Source: RFXV01 sp038150465
Lineage (GTDB): Bacteria; Bacteroidota; Bacteroidia; Flavobacteriales; Schleiferiaceae
DNA length: 35,613 nt
Assembly (NCBI GenBank): GCA_038150465.1
Contig: JAYOTP010000024.1
Location: 1-35,613, forward strand
Direction of reading: 5' to 3'
The position numbers were made by a program, and so were the translations under genes. Below the pieces are notes generated by a model, which worked only from the letters and a program-made list of their open reading frames with translations, was not told where the DNA came from and did no database searches. Below are positions 6,682-15,758 of the stretch, in pieces. How positions within the stretch are numbered: position 1 is the stretch's first letter; the number at the start of each line of letters is the position of its first letter.

Positions 6682-8826
6682 TCAGTCTTCTGATTGCTCC
6701 TTGGGCTTGCGCTCCGGACGCGGCAGAAGAACCTTTCTGGAAAGCTTCAGCTTGCCCCGGTCGTCCTTGCCGATGAGTTTCACATCCAGCTTGTCGCCTT
6801 CCTTCAGCACATCTTCGACCTTTTCCAGTCTGCGCCATTCGATCTCCGAAATGTGCAGCAGTCCATCCTTTCCTTTAGCGATCTCTACAAACGCGCCAAA
6901 GGGCATGATGTTCTTCACCGTACCGTGGTACACCTGTCCGACCTCAGGAATGAAGATGATCTCCTTGATCGCCTTGATGGCACTGGCCATAGCTTCTCCG
7001 TCGTTCGAGCTGATCTCCACGATGCCTTCTTCGCCTTCTTCTTCAATGGAAATGCTCGCTCCGGTATCGGCTTGGATGCCTTGGATGACCTTTCCGCCAG
7101 GTCCGATCACCGCACCGATGAATTCCTTCGGAATGCGCATCACTTCCATGCGTGGAGCGTGCGGCTTGTAATCTGTCCGTGGAGCATCGAGGGTCTCGAG
7201 CATCTTGTCCAGAATGTGCAGTCTGCCGGCACGGGCCTGCATGAGTGCTTTCTCCAGGATCTCGTAGCTCAGACCGCTGATCTTGATGTCCATCTGACAG
7301 GCAGTGATCCCGTCCTTGGTACCAGTGACCTTGAAGTCCATGTCGCCAAGGTGGTCCTCGTCACCGAGAATGTCGGAGAGAACAGCATAATTGCCACTGT
7401 CCTTGTCGGTGATCAGTCCCATCGCAATTCCGCTCACCGGCTTTTTGATCTGGATGCCACCGTCCATCATGGCCAGTGTTCCTGCGCAAACCGTTGCCAT
7501 GGAAGACGAACCATTGGATTCGAGGATGTCCGAAACGATGCGGATCACATAGGGATTGTCCGAAGGAACCATGCCCTTCAGTGCACGCTGTGCAAGGTTT
7601 CCGTGTCCGATCTCCCTGCGGCTGGTTCCGCGAATGGGGCGGGCTTCACCTGTGGAGAAAGGAGGGAAGTTGTAATGCAGATAGAAACGCTCTGCGCCCT
7701 GGTAGGTCGCCATGTCGATGCGGTTCTCATCCAAACTGGATCCGAGTGTGACCGTGGTCAGGGATTGGGTTTCACCGCGAGTGAATACTGCTGAACCATG
7801 GGATCCGGGCAGATAATCCACTTCACACCAAATGGGGCGAACTTCATCCGTGGCCCGTCCATCGAGACGCTGACCGTCCTTGAGGATCATTTGGCGCATG
7901 GCTTCGTATTCCACTGCACCGAAATAAGCCGAGAAGAATGGGCTCTTTTCGGAAAGCTCTTCCTCGCTCAGTCCGGCGGCGAATTCATCACGGATCGCAC
8001 GGAAAGCAGCGCTGCGCTCCTTTTTGGGAAGGCCGCTCTTGGCCACTTCATATACTTTGTCGTAGGCGAAGGCATGGATCTCTGCCTTGAGTGCCTCATC
8101 GTGCGTCTCGTGGCTGTATTCCCGCTTCGTCTTGCTCTTCTCAACCTGAGCGGCGAGGGCAAGCTGGGCATCGATCTGCTTTTTGATCGCCTCATGGGCC
8201 ACCTTGATGGCTTCCAGCATTTCCTGCTCGGAAACTTCATCCATTTCTCCTTCGACCATCACAATGCTCTCGGCAGTACCGCCGATCATCATGTCCATAT
8301 CGGCCGTTTCGAGTTGTTCGACGGTCGGGTTGATGACGAATCCGCCATCGACCCGCGCTACGCGCACTTCACTCATTGGGCCGTTGAATGGAATGTCCGA
8401 AACCGCAATGGCGGCAGACGCAGCAAGTCCGGCGAGAGAATCCCCTTTGTTGCTGTGGTCATAGGAGATCAGGTGAATGATCACCTGTGTCTCTGAGTGG
8501 TAGTCTTTCGGAAAAAGAGGACGCAGTACACGGTCTACAAGACGCATGACCAGGATCTCTTCGTCGTAAGGGCGTCCTTCTCTCTTCAAGAATCCTCCGG
8601 GGAAACGCCCGGTGGCTGCAAATTTCTCGCGGTATTCGACCGTCAGGGGGAGGAAGTCCACGCCTTCGCGTGCGTCGTGGTTGGAAACGACAGTGGCCAG
8701 AAGCATGGTGTCGCCGCAGCGAACGACCACAGAGCCCTGGGCTTGGCGGGCCAGTTTGCCCGTCTCAATGGTGATGGTCCTGCCGTCGTCTAGCAGGATC
8801 TCTTGGCTAATAGGTGTTGGTGTCAT
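6682..8826 (-). CDS. pnp: Polyribonucleotide nucleotidyltransferase (PNPase)
   Basis: 714 residues from ATG 8826 (MTPTPISQEIL). An in-frame upstream start at 8904 would translate through the rpsO terminator hairpin, so I reject it. Domains in order: RNase PH-like domain 1 (from ~10, GDTMLLATVV, FFPLTVEYREK-type), an all-alpha linker, RNase PH domain 2 (ETQSLTTVTLGS, RPIRGTSRREIGHGNLAQRAL-type active site), a KH domain (IPKEFIGAVIGPGGKVIQGI) and an S1 domain (GTVKNIMPFGAFVEI). It is a phosphorolytic 3'-5' exoribonuclease acting in mRNA decay. Its position just downstream of rpsO is widely conserved. Unlike the usual read-through arrangement, a strong hairpin terminator separates the two here. 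Confidence 0.97.
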   Translation of the reverse strand: MTPTPISQEILLDDGRTITIETGKLARQAQGSVVVRCGDTMLLATVVSNHDAREGVDFLPLTVEYREKFAATGRFPGGFLKREGRPYDEEILVMRLVDRVLRPLFPKDYHSETQVIIHLISYDHSNKGDSLAGLAASAAIAVSDIPFNGPMSEVRVARVDGGFVINPTVEQLETADMDMMIGGTAESIVMVEGEMDEVSEQEMLEAIKVAHEAIKKQIDAQLALAAQVEKSKTKREYSHETHDEALKAEIHAFAYDKVYEVAKSGLPKKERSAAFRAIRDEFAAGLSEEELSEKSPFFSAYFGAVEYEAMRQMILKDGQRLDGRATDEVRPIWCEVDYLPGSHGSAVFTRGETQSLTTVTLGSSLDENRIDMATYQGAERFYLHYNFPPFSTGEARPIRGTSRREIGHGNLAQRALKGMVPSDNPYVIRIVSDILESNGSSSMATVCAGTLAMMDGGIQIKKPVSGIAMGLITDKDSGNYAVLSDILGDEDHLGDMDFKVTGTKDGITACQMDIKISGLSYEILEKALMQARAGRLHILDKMLETLDAPRTDYKPHAPRMEVMRIPKEFIGAVIGPGGKVIQGIQADTGASISIEEEGEEGIVEISSNDGEAMASAIKAIKEIIFIPEVGQVYHGTVKNIMPFGAFVEIAKGKDGLLHISEIEWRRLEKVEDVLKEGDKLDVKLIGKDDRGKLKLSRKVLLPRPERKPKEQSED

Positions 8827-8867
8827 GGGTTTGATTGACGCGATTATCAATGGAACAGGGCGCACGC

Positions 8868-8894
8868 AAAAAAGGCAATGACGTGCATTGCCTT
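8868..8894 (-). terminator. Intrinsic terminator between rpsO and pnp
   Basis: On the minus strand AAGGCAATG (8894-8886) pairs perfectly with CATTGCCTT (8880-8872) around a 5-nt loop and is followed at once by a T run (8873-8868). It starts 21 nt after the rpsO stop and ends 42 nt before the pnp ATG. Confidence 0.85.
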
Positions 8895-8914
8895 CTTTGA
8901 ACAAGCGTGTTCTT

Positions 8915-9184
8915 TTATTTTCTCAGTTTGAGCTTCTCGATGATCGCTCGGTAGCGTTCAATGTCCTTCTCCTTGAGATAGGCGAGCAGCTTTTTGCGCT
9001 TTCCTACAAGGTCGACGAGCGCTTTCTCAGTGCCTGTGTCTTTCTTGTTTTCGCGCAGGTGTTGGGTCAAGTGATTGATCCGGTGGGTGAAAAGGGCGAT
9101 TTGTCCTTCTGGAGAACCCGTATCGGAATCAGACTTCCCGTGTTCTTTGAAGATCTCGCGTTTCTTTTCCGCAGTCAGGTACAT
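8915..9184 (-). CDS. rpsO: 30S ribosomal protein S15
   Basis: 89 residues, the standard S15 length. Family motifs: DTGSPEGQIALFTHRINHLTQHLRE-type (the conserved TGSxExQIxxLTxRIxxLTxHL signature), then a basic helical C-terminus (VGKRKKLLAYL, ending IIEKLKLRK). It binds 16S rRNA (helices 20-22) early in small-subunit assembly. A perfect -7 box (TATCTTTG, 9229-9236) lies 44 nt upstream of the ATG, leaving a short leader that could hold an autoregulatory S15 site; I see no specific structure to prove it. An intrinsic terminator follows before pnp. Confidence 0.97.
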   Translation of the reverse strand: MYLTAEKKREIFKEHGKSDSDTGSPEGQIALFTHRINHLTQHLRENKKDTGTEKALVDLVGKRKKLLAYLKEKDIERYRAIIEKLKLRK

Positions 9185-9228
9185 ACGGATGCTTTATTGA
9201 TTACTATTCTGTTCAGTTTCAAGGGGTG

Positions 9229-9236
9229 CAAAGATA
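9229..9236 (-). promoter_or_regulatory. -7 promoter element of rpsO (TATCTTTG)
   Basis: A perfect TAnnTTTG match in the accD-rpsO intergenic region, 44 nt from the rpsO start. No exact -33 TTG at the usual spacing. Confidence 0.6.
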
Positions 9237-9261
9237 CTCAATTAATCCCCTCCTTGCACAT

Positions 9262-10113
9262 TTATTTGGAAGGGGAAACGCAGCGCAGATAGAAATCAAT
9301 GTTCTCTTTCAGTTTGCTTCGCTCGCTGATCAGATCGAGAAAACCGTGTTCGAGCAGGAATTCTGAGGTCTGGAAGCCGTCGGGCAGATCTTTTCCTATA
9401 GTCTCTTTCACCACGCGCGGTCCGGCAAAGGCGATCAGCGCTTTGGGTTCCGCGATGTGCACATCTCCAAGCATCGCAAAACTGGCTGTGACACCACCAG
9501 TCGTCGGATCGGTCAGCACAGAGATATAAGGCAGGCCGGCTTCAGCCAAAAGCCCAAGCTGGGCCGAGGTCTTGGCCATTTGCATCAGAGAAAAGGCGGC
9601 CTCCATCATCCGGGCACCGCCCGACTTGGAGATCATGATAAAGGGCATCTTGTTCTTGATGGAATGCTGAATGCCACGAGCGATCTTCTCGCCCACCACC
9701 GAACCCATGGAGCCGCCGATGAAATTGAAATTCATGGCCGAAATGGTCACCGCCTGGCCGCAGAGCGTTCCGTGTGCGGTGGAAACAGCGTCCTTCAGCC
9801 CTGTCTTTTTCACGCTGGCATTGTAGCGTTCAGAGTAGGCCTTGGTGTCCTTGAACTTCAGCGGATCGCCGCTTTTCATGTCCTTGTCCAGCTCGGTGTA
9901 CTTGCCTTCGTCGAAGAGAATACTGAAGTACTCCTGCGCATTGATGCGGTCGTGATGTCCGCAGTTCGGACAGACCCAGAGGTTTTGTGCATGCTCGTCC
10001 AGACTGACGATCACCTTGCACTTCGGGCACTTGTGCCAAAGACCTTCGGGGACTTCTTTTTTGTCCTTGGTATCTGTGGTGATGCCTTCTTTTTTCCGCT
10101 TGAACCAATCCAT
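9262..10113 (-). CDS. accD: Acetyl-CoA carboxylase carboxyltransferase subunit beta
   Basis: 283 residues, normal length. An N-terminal zinc ribbon has Cys29, Cys32, Cys48 and Cys51 (KCPKCK ... WVCPNCGHHDR). The crotonase-type carboxyltransferase domain follows, with MNFNFIGGSMGSVVGEKIAR, SGGARMMEAAFSLMQMAK and LTDPTTGGVTASFAMLGD. With AccA it transfers the carboxyl group from biotin to acetyl-CoA, giving malonyl-CoA for fatty acid synthesis in the cytosol. accA is not in the window. It lies 44 nt downstream of fbaB on the same strand with no clear promoter between them, so the two are probably cotranscribed. Confidence 0.97.
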   Translation of the reverse strand: MDWFKRKKEGITTDTKDKKEVPEGLWHKCPKCKVIVSLDEHAQNLWVCPNCGHHDRINAQEYFSILFDEGKYTELDKDMKSGDPLKFKDTKAYSERYNASVKKTGLKDAVSTAHGTLCGQAVTISAMNFNFIGGSMGSVVGEKIARGIQHSIKNKMPFIMISKSGGARMMEAAFSLMQMAKTSAQLGLLAEAGLPYISVLTDPTTGGVTASFAMLGDVHIAEPKALIAFAGPRVVKETIGKDLPDGFQTSEFLLEHGFLDLISERSKLKENIDFYLRCVSPSK

Positions 10114-10157
10114 AGGAAGTTTTTCAGAAATGGAAAACGAGTTCGTTCGGTAGGGGA

Positions 10158-11231
10158 TCAGGCAATGGAGATGGAATCGTCGAGGTAGACATCCTGAATG
10201 GCCTGAAGGATATTCACGCCCTCATTCATTGGCTTCTGGAAAGCCTTGCGACCGGAGATCAGTCCGGTTCCACCTGCTCTCTTGTTGATCACGGCGGTTC
10301 GAACGGCATCTGCCAGATCCGACTCGCCGGAAGAGGCACCTCCGGAATTGATCAATCCGGCACGTCCCATGTAGTTGTTGGCCACCTGATAACGCGTCAG
10401 ATCGATGGGGTGCTCCGAACTCAGTTCGGTGTACATCTTCTCATTGAGCTTGCCATAGCTGCTGTCTCCGCTATTGAGGGCTTTGAATCCGGCGTTGCAG
10501 TCCGGCATTTTCTGCTTGATGATGTCGGCCTGGATGGTCGCGCCCAGGTGATTGGCTTGTCCGGTCAGGTCGGCAGATGTGTGGTAATCCTTGCCGTCGA
10601 TCTTAAAGGCCGAGTTACGGGTGTAGCACCACAAGATGGTGGCCATGCCCAATTCGCGTGCATATTCGAAGGCTTCAGCCACCTCGATGATCTGACGGCT
10701 GCTTTCATCTGATCCAAAATAGATGGTCGCGCCCACGGCCTTCGCGCCCATGTTCCAGGCATCTTCAATGGTGCCGAACATGATCTGGTCGAAGGTATTC
10801 GGATATGTGAGCAATTCGTTGTGGTTGATCTTGACAACAAATGGGATCTTGTGGGCGTATTTGCGGGCCACACTTCCCAAAACACCGTACGTGCTGGCTA
10901 CGGCATTGCAACCGCCTTCGATGGCCAGTTCAACGATTTTTTCCGGATCGAAATAGATCGGGTTGGGAGCAAATGAAGCGCCTGCACTGTGTTCGATCCC
11001 CTGATCCACAGGAAGGATGGACATATAGCCCGTTCCGGAGAGTCTGCCGTTGTTGAACAGATCGTGCAAACTGTTCAGCACAGGAGTGGGTCGGTTGCTG
11101 CCGACAAAGACCCGGTCGATGAAGTCTGGGCCGGGCAGATGAAGCATTTCCTTACTTACCGTCTTGCACGTGTGACCGAGCAGATATTCAGCGTCCTGCC
11201 CGAGTAGAGCCTGTACATTTTGAGCGCTCAT
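10158..11231 (-). CDS. fbaB: Class I fructose-bisphosphate aldolase (DhnA/FbaB type)
   Basis: 357 residues. The sequence closely follows E. coli FbaB as I recall it: PVDQGIEHSAGASFAPNP, CNAVASTYGVLG, VGATIYFGSDES, SADLTGQANHLGATI, IIKQKM (the Schiff-base lysine region), NYMGRAGLINSGGASSGE and INKRAGGTGLI. It cleaves fructose-1,6-bisphosphate to DHAP and glyceraldehyde-3-phosphate, or runs in reverse for gluconeogenesis, in the cytosol. Class I means it works through a lysine Schiff base and not a metal. A TATCTTCG -7 box lies 28 nt upstream of the ATG. accD follows downstream. Confidence 0.95.
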   Translation of the reverse strand: MSAQNVQALLGQDAEYLLGHTCKTVSKEMLHLPGPDFIDRVFVGSNRPTPVLNSLHDLFNNGRLSGTGYMSILPVDQGIEHSAGASFAPNPIYFDPEKIVELAIEGGCNAVASTYGVLGSVARKYAHKIPFVVKINHNELLTYPNTFDQIMFGTIEDAWNMGAKAVGATIYFGSDESSRQIIEVAEAFEYARELGMATILWCYTRNSAFKIDGKDYHTSADLTGQANHLGATIQADIIKQKMPDCNAGFKALNSGDSSYGKLNEKMYTELSSEHPIDLTRYQVANNYMGRAGLINSGGASSGESDLADAVRTAVINKRAGGTGLISGRKAFQKPMNEGVNILQAIQDVYLDDSISIA

Positions 11232-11259
11232 GAAGAGTGTTTTGAAAAGGTTTAGTTGG

Positions 11260-11267
11260 CGAAGATA
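11260..11267 (-). promoter_or_regulatory. -7 promoter element of fbaB (TATCTTCG)
   Basis: Matches TAnnTTYG, 28 nt upstream of the fbaB start, in the 90-nt gap after the FG-GAP gene. It probably also serves accD. Confidence 0.5.
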
Positions 11268-11321
11268 GTATGGGAGATTCAGAGGCTTGAAAAATACCAG
11301 CCCGCAGTTTCCAACAAGCCC

Positions 11322-14057
11322 CTAACGGCAAATGATCCAGCGTCCTCTAAGTGCCGTCTGCCCGTCGTTGACTTCCAACAGATACATGCCTGAGGGGAGC
11401 GTGGTACGGAGGCCACCGGGCTTCCATCGTCCTTGCCGGAGCGTCCTCCCACGCATGTCCATGAGCCGATATCTGGGCATACGGACAAAGGGCTCGAGGG
11501 AAATGTCCAGTGTGCCGTCCCTCGAGGGGTTGGGGAAGAGGATCAGCTCTTTTGAAAGGCCAGCAGAAGCAGCTTCATCACTGGTCAGTCCGGGTCGGGT
11601 CTTCTTCCTTCCCTGGAAATATTCCAGCCCTCCTGATTCGTTTCCAATGACCACCTCCGGGATGGAATCTCCATTCAGATCGGCCAAAGTGGGCACCAGC
11701 TGCCGCCCGTGCAGGGGCTGTACAAACTCGGTCTCCACACCCGGTATCAGCCGCAGTTTGATATTCGGACGCCACCGGCTGTTGCCTAAATAGGGGAGTT
11801 GACAACCCTGTGCGCTGGGCGTGTTGTTGTTCAATACATCGCCAAAGGCATTGGACGAAAATGCCGTCTGGCTTCCCTCCACATGGATGTTCGGATTGGG
11901 TGCGTTCTTGCTGAAACACACCTCGATGAGCAGATTCTTCTCTCCGTCCCATTCAAAGGGTCTGTGCAACTGAATGGTGTTCCAGCCCTTGGTCACACCC
12001 AGGGGAACGAAAACATTGTTGTAGACCTCTGACATTCCGGTTTGGAAGCCATTGAGGCTGTCTGCATCGGTGAGTTTCATTTGTATGTACAGATCGTCGT
12101 AGAGAATGGGGTTGTTGGTGGTGGTGATGCGCAGTTGCAGACTTTGAATATGCCCTCTTTTCAGCCCTTGGGCGGCCAGTTCCTGAGCCGAGAACAGATA
12201 CTGATTGCGTCCCACCCGTTTGTTCGTACCGAAAGGAGTTTGATCCACGTTCTGACTGATCAGCGAGTCGGAGCCGATCTGTGCATCGATAAGGGCCGGA
12301 TTGTTCAGTGCGTTTTCCAGGCTGTCGAATTGGAACAAGCCGCGATCGAAACTCCCAACAAAGAGCTGTGGACGGCCTTCAAATTCGGTAACCACAGGCA
12401 CAGAGTAGCCGCTGTTTCCACTGAATTGGTTGCTGGTGAGCTGAATGCCTCCGAACCGGTCATTTTCAAGAATTAAATCCACGGAGGCCCCACTACCGCT
12501 GTTGCGGTAGTAGCGGATCGTTCCGCTTTCCTCTCCGACCAGCAGATCCAAGGCACTGTCTCCATTCAGGTCGTAGAGGAATGGGGCGGCCCGACGTCCA
12601 ACGTCTATGCTGTCGAGATAGGCTTCTCCGATCTGAAATCCACCCGCAGGGGTCTGTCGGAAGTAATGCAGATAGCCGTCTTCCGTACCCACCAAAAGGT
12701 CGATCAGCCCATCCCCGTTCAGATCGCCAAAACTGGGGTGCAGAAAACGACCAAGGCCGAGCTGGGAGAGTCCGGCCAGATCCTCATCCATCAGTTCAAA
12801 AGAGGGCGCGCTTTGGGTGCCGTTGTTCGCGTAGTACTTGATGCCACAATCGTAATTGGCGGCCGAGAGGAATTCTCCGCCGCCCCCGATGAACAGATCC
12901 GTCAGACCGTCCTGATCGATATCGAAGAGGACTGGTGCGGCCGACTCACCCACTTCGATCATGCCGGATTGTAAGAAGTCTTCTGTTTGTTTTTGGAAGG
13001 TCGGCTGGCCGGAGCTGCCTGTGTTCTTGTACATCCAAAGGCTTTGGCTGTTTTGAGCAGGACCGATGTTCGGGCTTGTGAGCAGGTCATCGAGTCCGTC
13101 GCCGTCCACATCCTCGTTGAAAACGGCAGGGAAGACGTAAAGGTCGATCGGCGAATCATAGCTGGGGAAGGTGGTGTCCTGGCTGCTCACGAAAGCCACG
13201 TCTGAAGTTCCCGTGTTGATCGCCGCCACGATACTGGGAAAGGAGATGTCCCCGATCAGCAGATCCTTGGCAGAATCACCTTGAAGATCGATGGCACACA
13301 GGGTCGAACCCGCATGCAAAGTCTTGCTGGGGTCGGAGAGCAGGTCTCGTTTATTGGTGCCGTCGCAGGTGTCCAGGTAGAGGCTATTGGTCAGTGCATT
13401 TTCCAGTATGCCGCCCCAGCAGTTGGTCCGAAGGAAAAAATCGAGTCCGCAGGCCTGTTTGTTTTGATGCAGCTGAATGTTGCTTCCCAAAAGGGCGAAA
13501 GAAACAATGTCAATGGCGCTGTCTCCATTCATGTCGGCGATGACCGGAATATCGACAGACAGCACGCTGATGTTCGATCGCCCGCCCGATCCGTAATCCG
13601 AATCGATGAATTGCTTGTTGCCCAGCGCCCAGGCAAATCGCAACTGACCCGGCGCACTGATGTTTTCGTACACGCCCACCCCCGAGTTCACCTTTACAAA
13701 CAGGTCCTTTTTGCCGTCACAGTTGTAGTCGACAAGGAGCATCCAGTGCACGATCTCTGGAAAGGAATCGACAAACTGCGGTGCGTAGCGGTAGTCGGGT
13801 GCTCCTGAGGAATTCTGGTCGAGGAAGGTCAGAAGACGATCTCCACTGCGGTCGAAGAGCAGCAGATCTTCCCGTCCGTCCTGGTCGAGATCCATTCGGT
13901 TCACTTGAACATAATTGAGTCCTCCGGCCCAAGGGTTCTCCAGGAAAACACCGTTCTCCTTTACGGGGACATCTGTCTTTTGTTCCAGGTCGAGATAGAC
14001 TTGAGACCACAATGGGAGCACCGCGGTGAGGGAGATCAAAAGGAAGAACAAACGCAT
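11322..14057 (-). CDS. FG-GAP/VCBS repeat protein with T9SS sorting domain
   Basis: 911 residues. A signal peptide covers 1-19 (MRLFFLLISLTAVLPLWSQ). At least eight FG-GAP-type calcium loops follow: DLDQDGREDLLLF (~56), DYNCDGKKDLFV (~110), DMNGDSAIDIV (~175), DVDGDGLDDLL, DIDQDGLTDLFIGGG, DLNGDGLIDLLVG, DLNGDSALDLLVG, and DLNGDSIPEVVIG near the C-terminus. These indicate a beta-propeller outside the cell. A non-repetitive domain of ~250 residues interrupts the series. The C-terminus is a T9SS type A domain (LFPNPSRDGTLDISL ... RLMDMRGRTL ... SGMYLLEV). It is therefore an outer-membrane-exported, surface or released protein. The function is unknown. Its -7 box ends 4 nt before the ATG, divergent from the histidine kinase gene. 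Confidence 0.9.
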   Translation of the reverse strand: MRLFFLLISLTAVLPLWSQVYLDLEQKTDVPVKENGVFLENPWAGGLNYVQVNRMDLDQDGREDLLLFDRSGDRLLTFLDQNSSGAPDYRYAPQFVDSFPEIVHWMLLVDYNCDGKKDLFVKVNSGVGVYENISAPGQLRFAWALGNKQFIDSDYGSGGRSNISVLSVDIPVIADMNGDSAIDIVSFALLGSNIQLHQNKQACGLDFFLRTNCWGGILENALTNSLYLDTCDGTNKRDLLSDPSKTLHAGSTLCAIDLQGDSAKDLLIGDISFPSIVAAINTGTSDVAFVSSQDTTFPSYDSPIDLYVFPAVFNEDVDGDGLDDLLTSPNIGPAQNSQSLWMYKNTGSSGQPTFQKQTEDFLQSGMIEVGESAAPVLFDIDQDGLTDLFIGGGGEFLSAANYDCGIKYYANNGTQSAPSFELMDEDLAGLSQLGLGRFLHPSFGDLNGDGLIDLLVGTEDGYLHYFRQTPAGGFQIGEAYLDSIDVGRRAAPFLYDLNGDSALDLLVGEESGTIRYYRNSGSGASVDLILENDRFGGIQLTSNQFSGNSGYSVPVVTEFEGRPQLFVGSFDRGLFQFDSLENALNNPALIDAQIGSDSLISQNVDQTPFGTNKRVGRNQYLFSAQELAAQGLKRGHIQSLQLRITTTNNPILYDDLYIQMKLTDADSLNGFQTGMSEVYNNVFVPLGVTKGWNTIQLHRPFEWDGEKNLLIEVCFSKNAPNPNIHVEGSQTAFSSNAFGDVLNNNTPSAQGCQLPYLGNSRWRPNIKLRLIPGVETEFVQPLHGRQLVPTLADLNGDSIPEVVIGNESGGLEYFQGRKKTRPGLTSDEAASAGLSKELILFPNPSRDGTLDISLEPFVRMPRYRLMDMRGRTLRQGRWKPGGLRTTLPSGMYLLEVNDGQTALRGRWIICR

Positions 14058-14061
14058 CTTT

Positions 14062-14069
14062 CAAAGATA
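14062..14069 (-). promoter_or_regulatory. -7 element of FG-GAP gene (TATCTTTG)
   Basis: A perfect TAnnTTTG match ending 4 nt before ATG 14057, which implies a leaderless or near-leaderless mRNA. Confidence 0.6.
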
Positions 14070-14173
14070 GGTGTCCGCATCGCCGGGGACGGCGGAAACG
14101 AGTCGGAGTTCCCTGCGGACGAGTACGCGGGGTTAAAATGCTGTTAAGCCGTGACCCGCTGAATAAAGCCCCA

Positions 14174-14181
14174 TAATTTCG
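14174..14181 (+). promoter_or_regulatory. -7 element of histidine kinase gene (TAATTTCG)
   Basis: Matches TAnnTTYG and ends 5 nt before ATG 14187. Confidence 0.5.
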
Positions 14182-14186
14182 CCGAT

Positions 14187-15758
14187 ATGAAACGAACGAG
14201 AGAACGCCGTCGCTTTTTTGTGCTGACCGCCACAGCTTCCCTCGCTCTTTTGGGCATCATTGGGCTCCAAACCCATTGGCTGCGTGCATCGGTCCGGGTA
14301 AAAAAAGAGCAATTGGGCACACAGGTCAGCGCGGCCCTCACGGACTTCGTTCGTCACCTGGAAAAGCAAAGGGACGCGGATTTCATCTTCGACAACTACA
14401 CCCTGCTATCCGATCCGGGCACCGATTTCATCCGTGCCGAGGACGAACTCTATCGCACGCCTGACTCACAAATGGTCCGTCCCATCGGCTCGGGTTCTTT
14501 TCAAGGCAGCAGCGGCCGTGAAGACTTGAGCCGAAGCGGAGATGGTTACGAGGTCGTTTCGAATTTCAGTCAGGAAGGAGAGGATTTCTCCCGGCAGGGA
14601 AAGGTCGTGATCCGAAGATCCGTGACCGAACAGGGCATCCGCGTATCCCGAAAGATCTATCAGCTCGACAGCCTGTTCATACGGATGATGAAAGAAGAGT
14701 ACGCCGATCAGCAGGCTCTGAGTGGATGGTTGAACAGAAGGGAGGTGGATTCATTACTGCATGAATTCCTTGAGCAGCACGGTGTTCATCTGGGATTTGC
14801 TTTTGGCCTGGAATCCGACGATTGGCTTACTGATCTGAGCAGCGAGGGCTTTGCGCCGGAAAAAAGTGAATTCTCCGCGCGCTTATTTCCAAACCATCTC
14901 GGTCAGCAGAAGGGAAAGGTGCATGTGTACTTTCCGGATCAGCGCCTGTTTCTCTTTCGTTCGGTCAGGGCCTCTTTACTGCTCGGCGGATTTTTCACAC
15001 TCGTCATGGTCGTGGCCTTTGTGCGCGTTGTTCAGCTGGCACTGGATCAGAAGAAGCTGTCTGAAATGAAGACGGATTTCATCAACAATATGACCCATGA
15101 GTTCAAGACGCCTATTGCCACCATTTCACTGGCTCTGGATGCGATAAACAACAAGAAGGTCATCGAAGATCCCGAGGGAGTGGCTCGGTACAGCGAATTG
15201 ATCCGACAAGAGAACAAGCGCATGAATGAGCAGGTGGAAAATGTCCTGCGTCTGGCCATGCTCGATCGCAAGGAATTGGAGATGAATTTCACCCTATTCG
15301 ACCTGCACGAACTCCTTTCTGGAGTCGTGGAACGCTTTCGCCTGAAATCTGATTCGAGGAATGCCGACATAGCCTTGGATCTGGCTGCATCGAGCAGTTT
15401 GGTGAAGGCCGATCATGCCCATCTGGAATCGGTGATCCAAAACCTCTTGGACAACGCTTTGAAGTATTCGGACGGAGAACCAAAAATTTTGATCCAAACA
15501 GCCAACCTCAAAGACGAACTGCTCGTAAAAGTATCAGACCAAGGATTGGGAATGAACGCGGAAACTGTGCGCCACGTATTCGATCGATTCTACAGAGCAC
15601 CTACAGGCAATGTGCACAATATCAAAGGGCATGGTCTCGGACTCGCCTATGTCCGCGAAGTTCTGTCCATGCACGGCGCTGAAATAAAGGTTCAAAGTTC
15701 CTTGGGTAAGGGAAGTACGTTCTATTTCAATCTATCTATTCATCATGAAGAAAGCTGA
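14187..15758 (+). CDS. Membrane sensor histidine kinase
   Basis: 523 residues. TM1 covers ~10-30 (FFVLTATASLALLGIIGL). A periplasmic sensor region of ~220 residues follows with no domain I recognise. TM2 is at ~255-275 (ASLLLGGFFTLVMVVAFV). The kinase core has an H-box NNMTHEFKTPIATI (His304), N-box QNLLDNALKYS, G1 DQGLGM, F-box FDRFYRAP and G2 GHGLGLAYV, all intact. It overlaps the response regulator gene by 14 nt, so the two form a cognate pair with translational coupling. Such HK/OmpR pairs are common in Bacteroidota, but the signal sensed cannot be inferred. The SulP transporter gene downstream has its own -7 box, so a regulatory link is only possible. Confidence 0.95.
   Translation: MKRTRERRRFFVLTATASLALLGIIGLQTHWLRASVRVKKEQLGTQVSAALTDFVRHLEKQRDADFIFDNYTLLSDPGTDFIRAEDELYRTPDSQMVRPIGSGSFQGSSGREDLSRSGDGYEVVSNFSQEGEDFSRQGKVVIRRSVTEQGIRVSRKIYQLDSLFIRMMKEEYADQQALSGWLNRREVDSLLHEFLEQHGVHLGFAFGLESDDWLTDLSSEGFAPEKSEFSARLFPNHLGQQKGKVHVYFPDQRLFLFRSVRASLLLGGFFTLVMVVAFVRVVQLALDQKKLSEMKTDFINNMTHEFKTPIATISLALDAINNKKVIEDPEGVARYSELIRQENKRMNEQVENVLRLAMLDRKELEMNFTLFDLHELLSGVVERFRLKSDSRNADIALDLAASSSLVKADHAHLESVIQNLLDNALKYSDGEPKILIQTANLKDELLVKVSDQGLGMNAETVRHVFDRFYRAPTGNVHNIKGHGLGLAYVREVLSMHGAEIKVQSSLGKGSTFYFNLSIHHEES

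Noticed and set aside
6694..8496. Long plus-strand frames (366 and 232 codons) opposite pnp
   Set aside because: Antisense to well-conserved PNPase domains; no recognisable protein features.
8827..8904. Upstream in-frame extension of pnp (26 extra residues)
   Set aside because: It would translate the rpsO terminator hairpin, and its residues do not resemble PNPase N-termini; ATG 8826 fits the family.
9457..10188. 243-codon plus-strand frame opposite accD
   Set aside because: Antisense shadow; the minus-strand frame is unambiguous AccD with its zinc ribbon.
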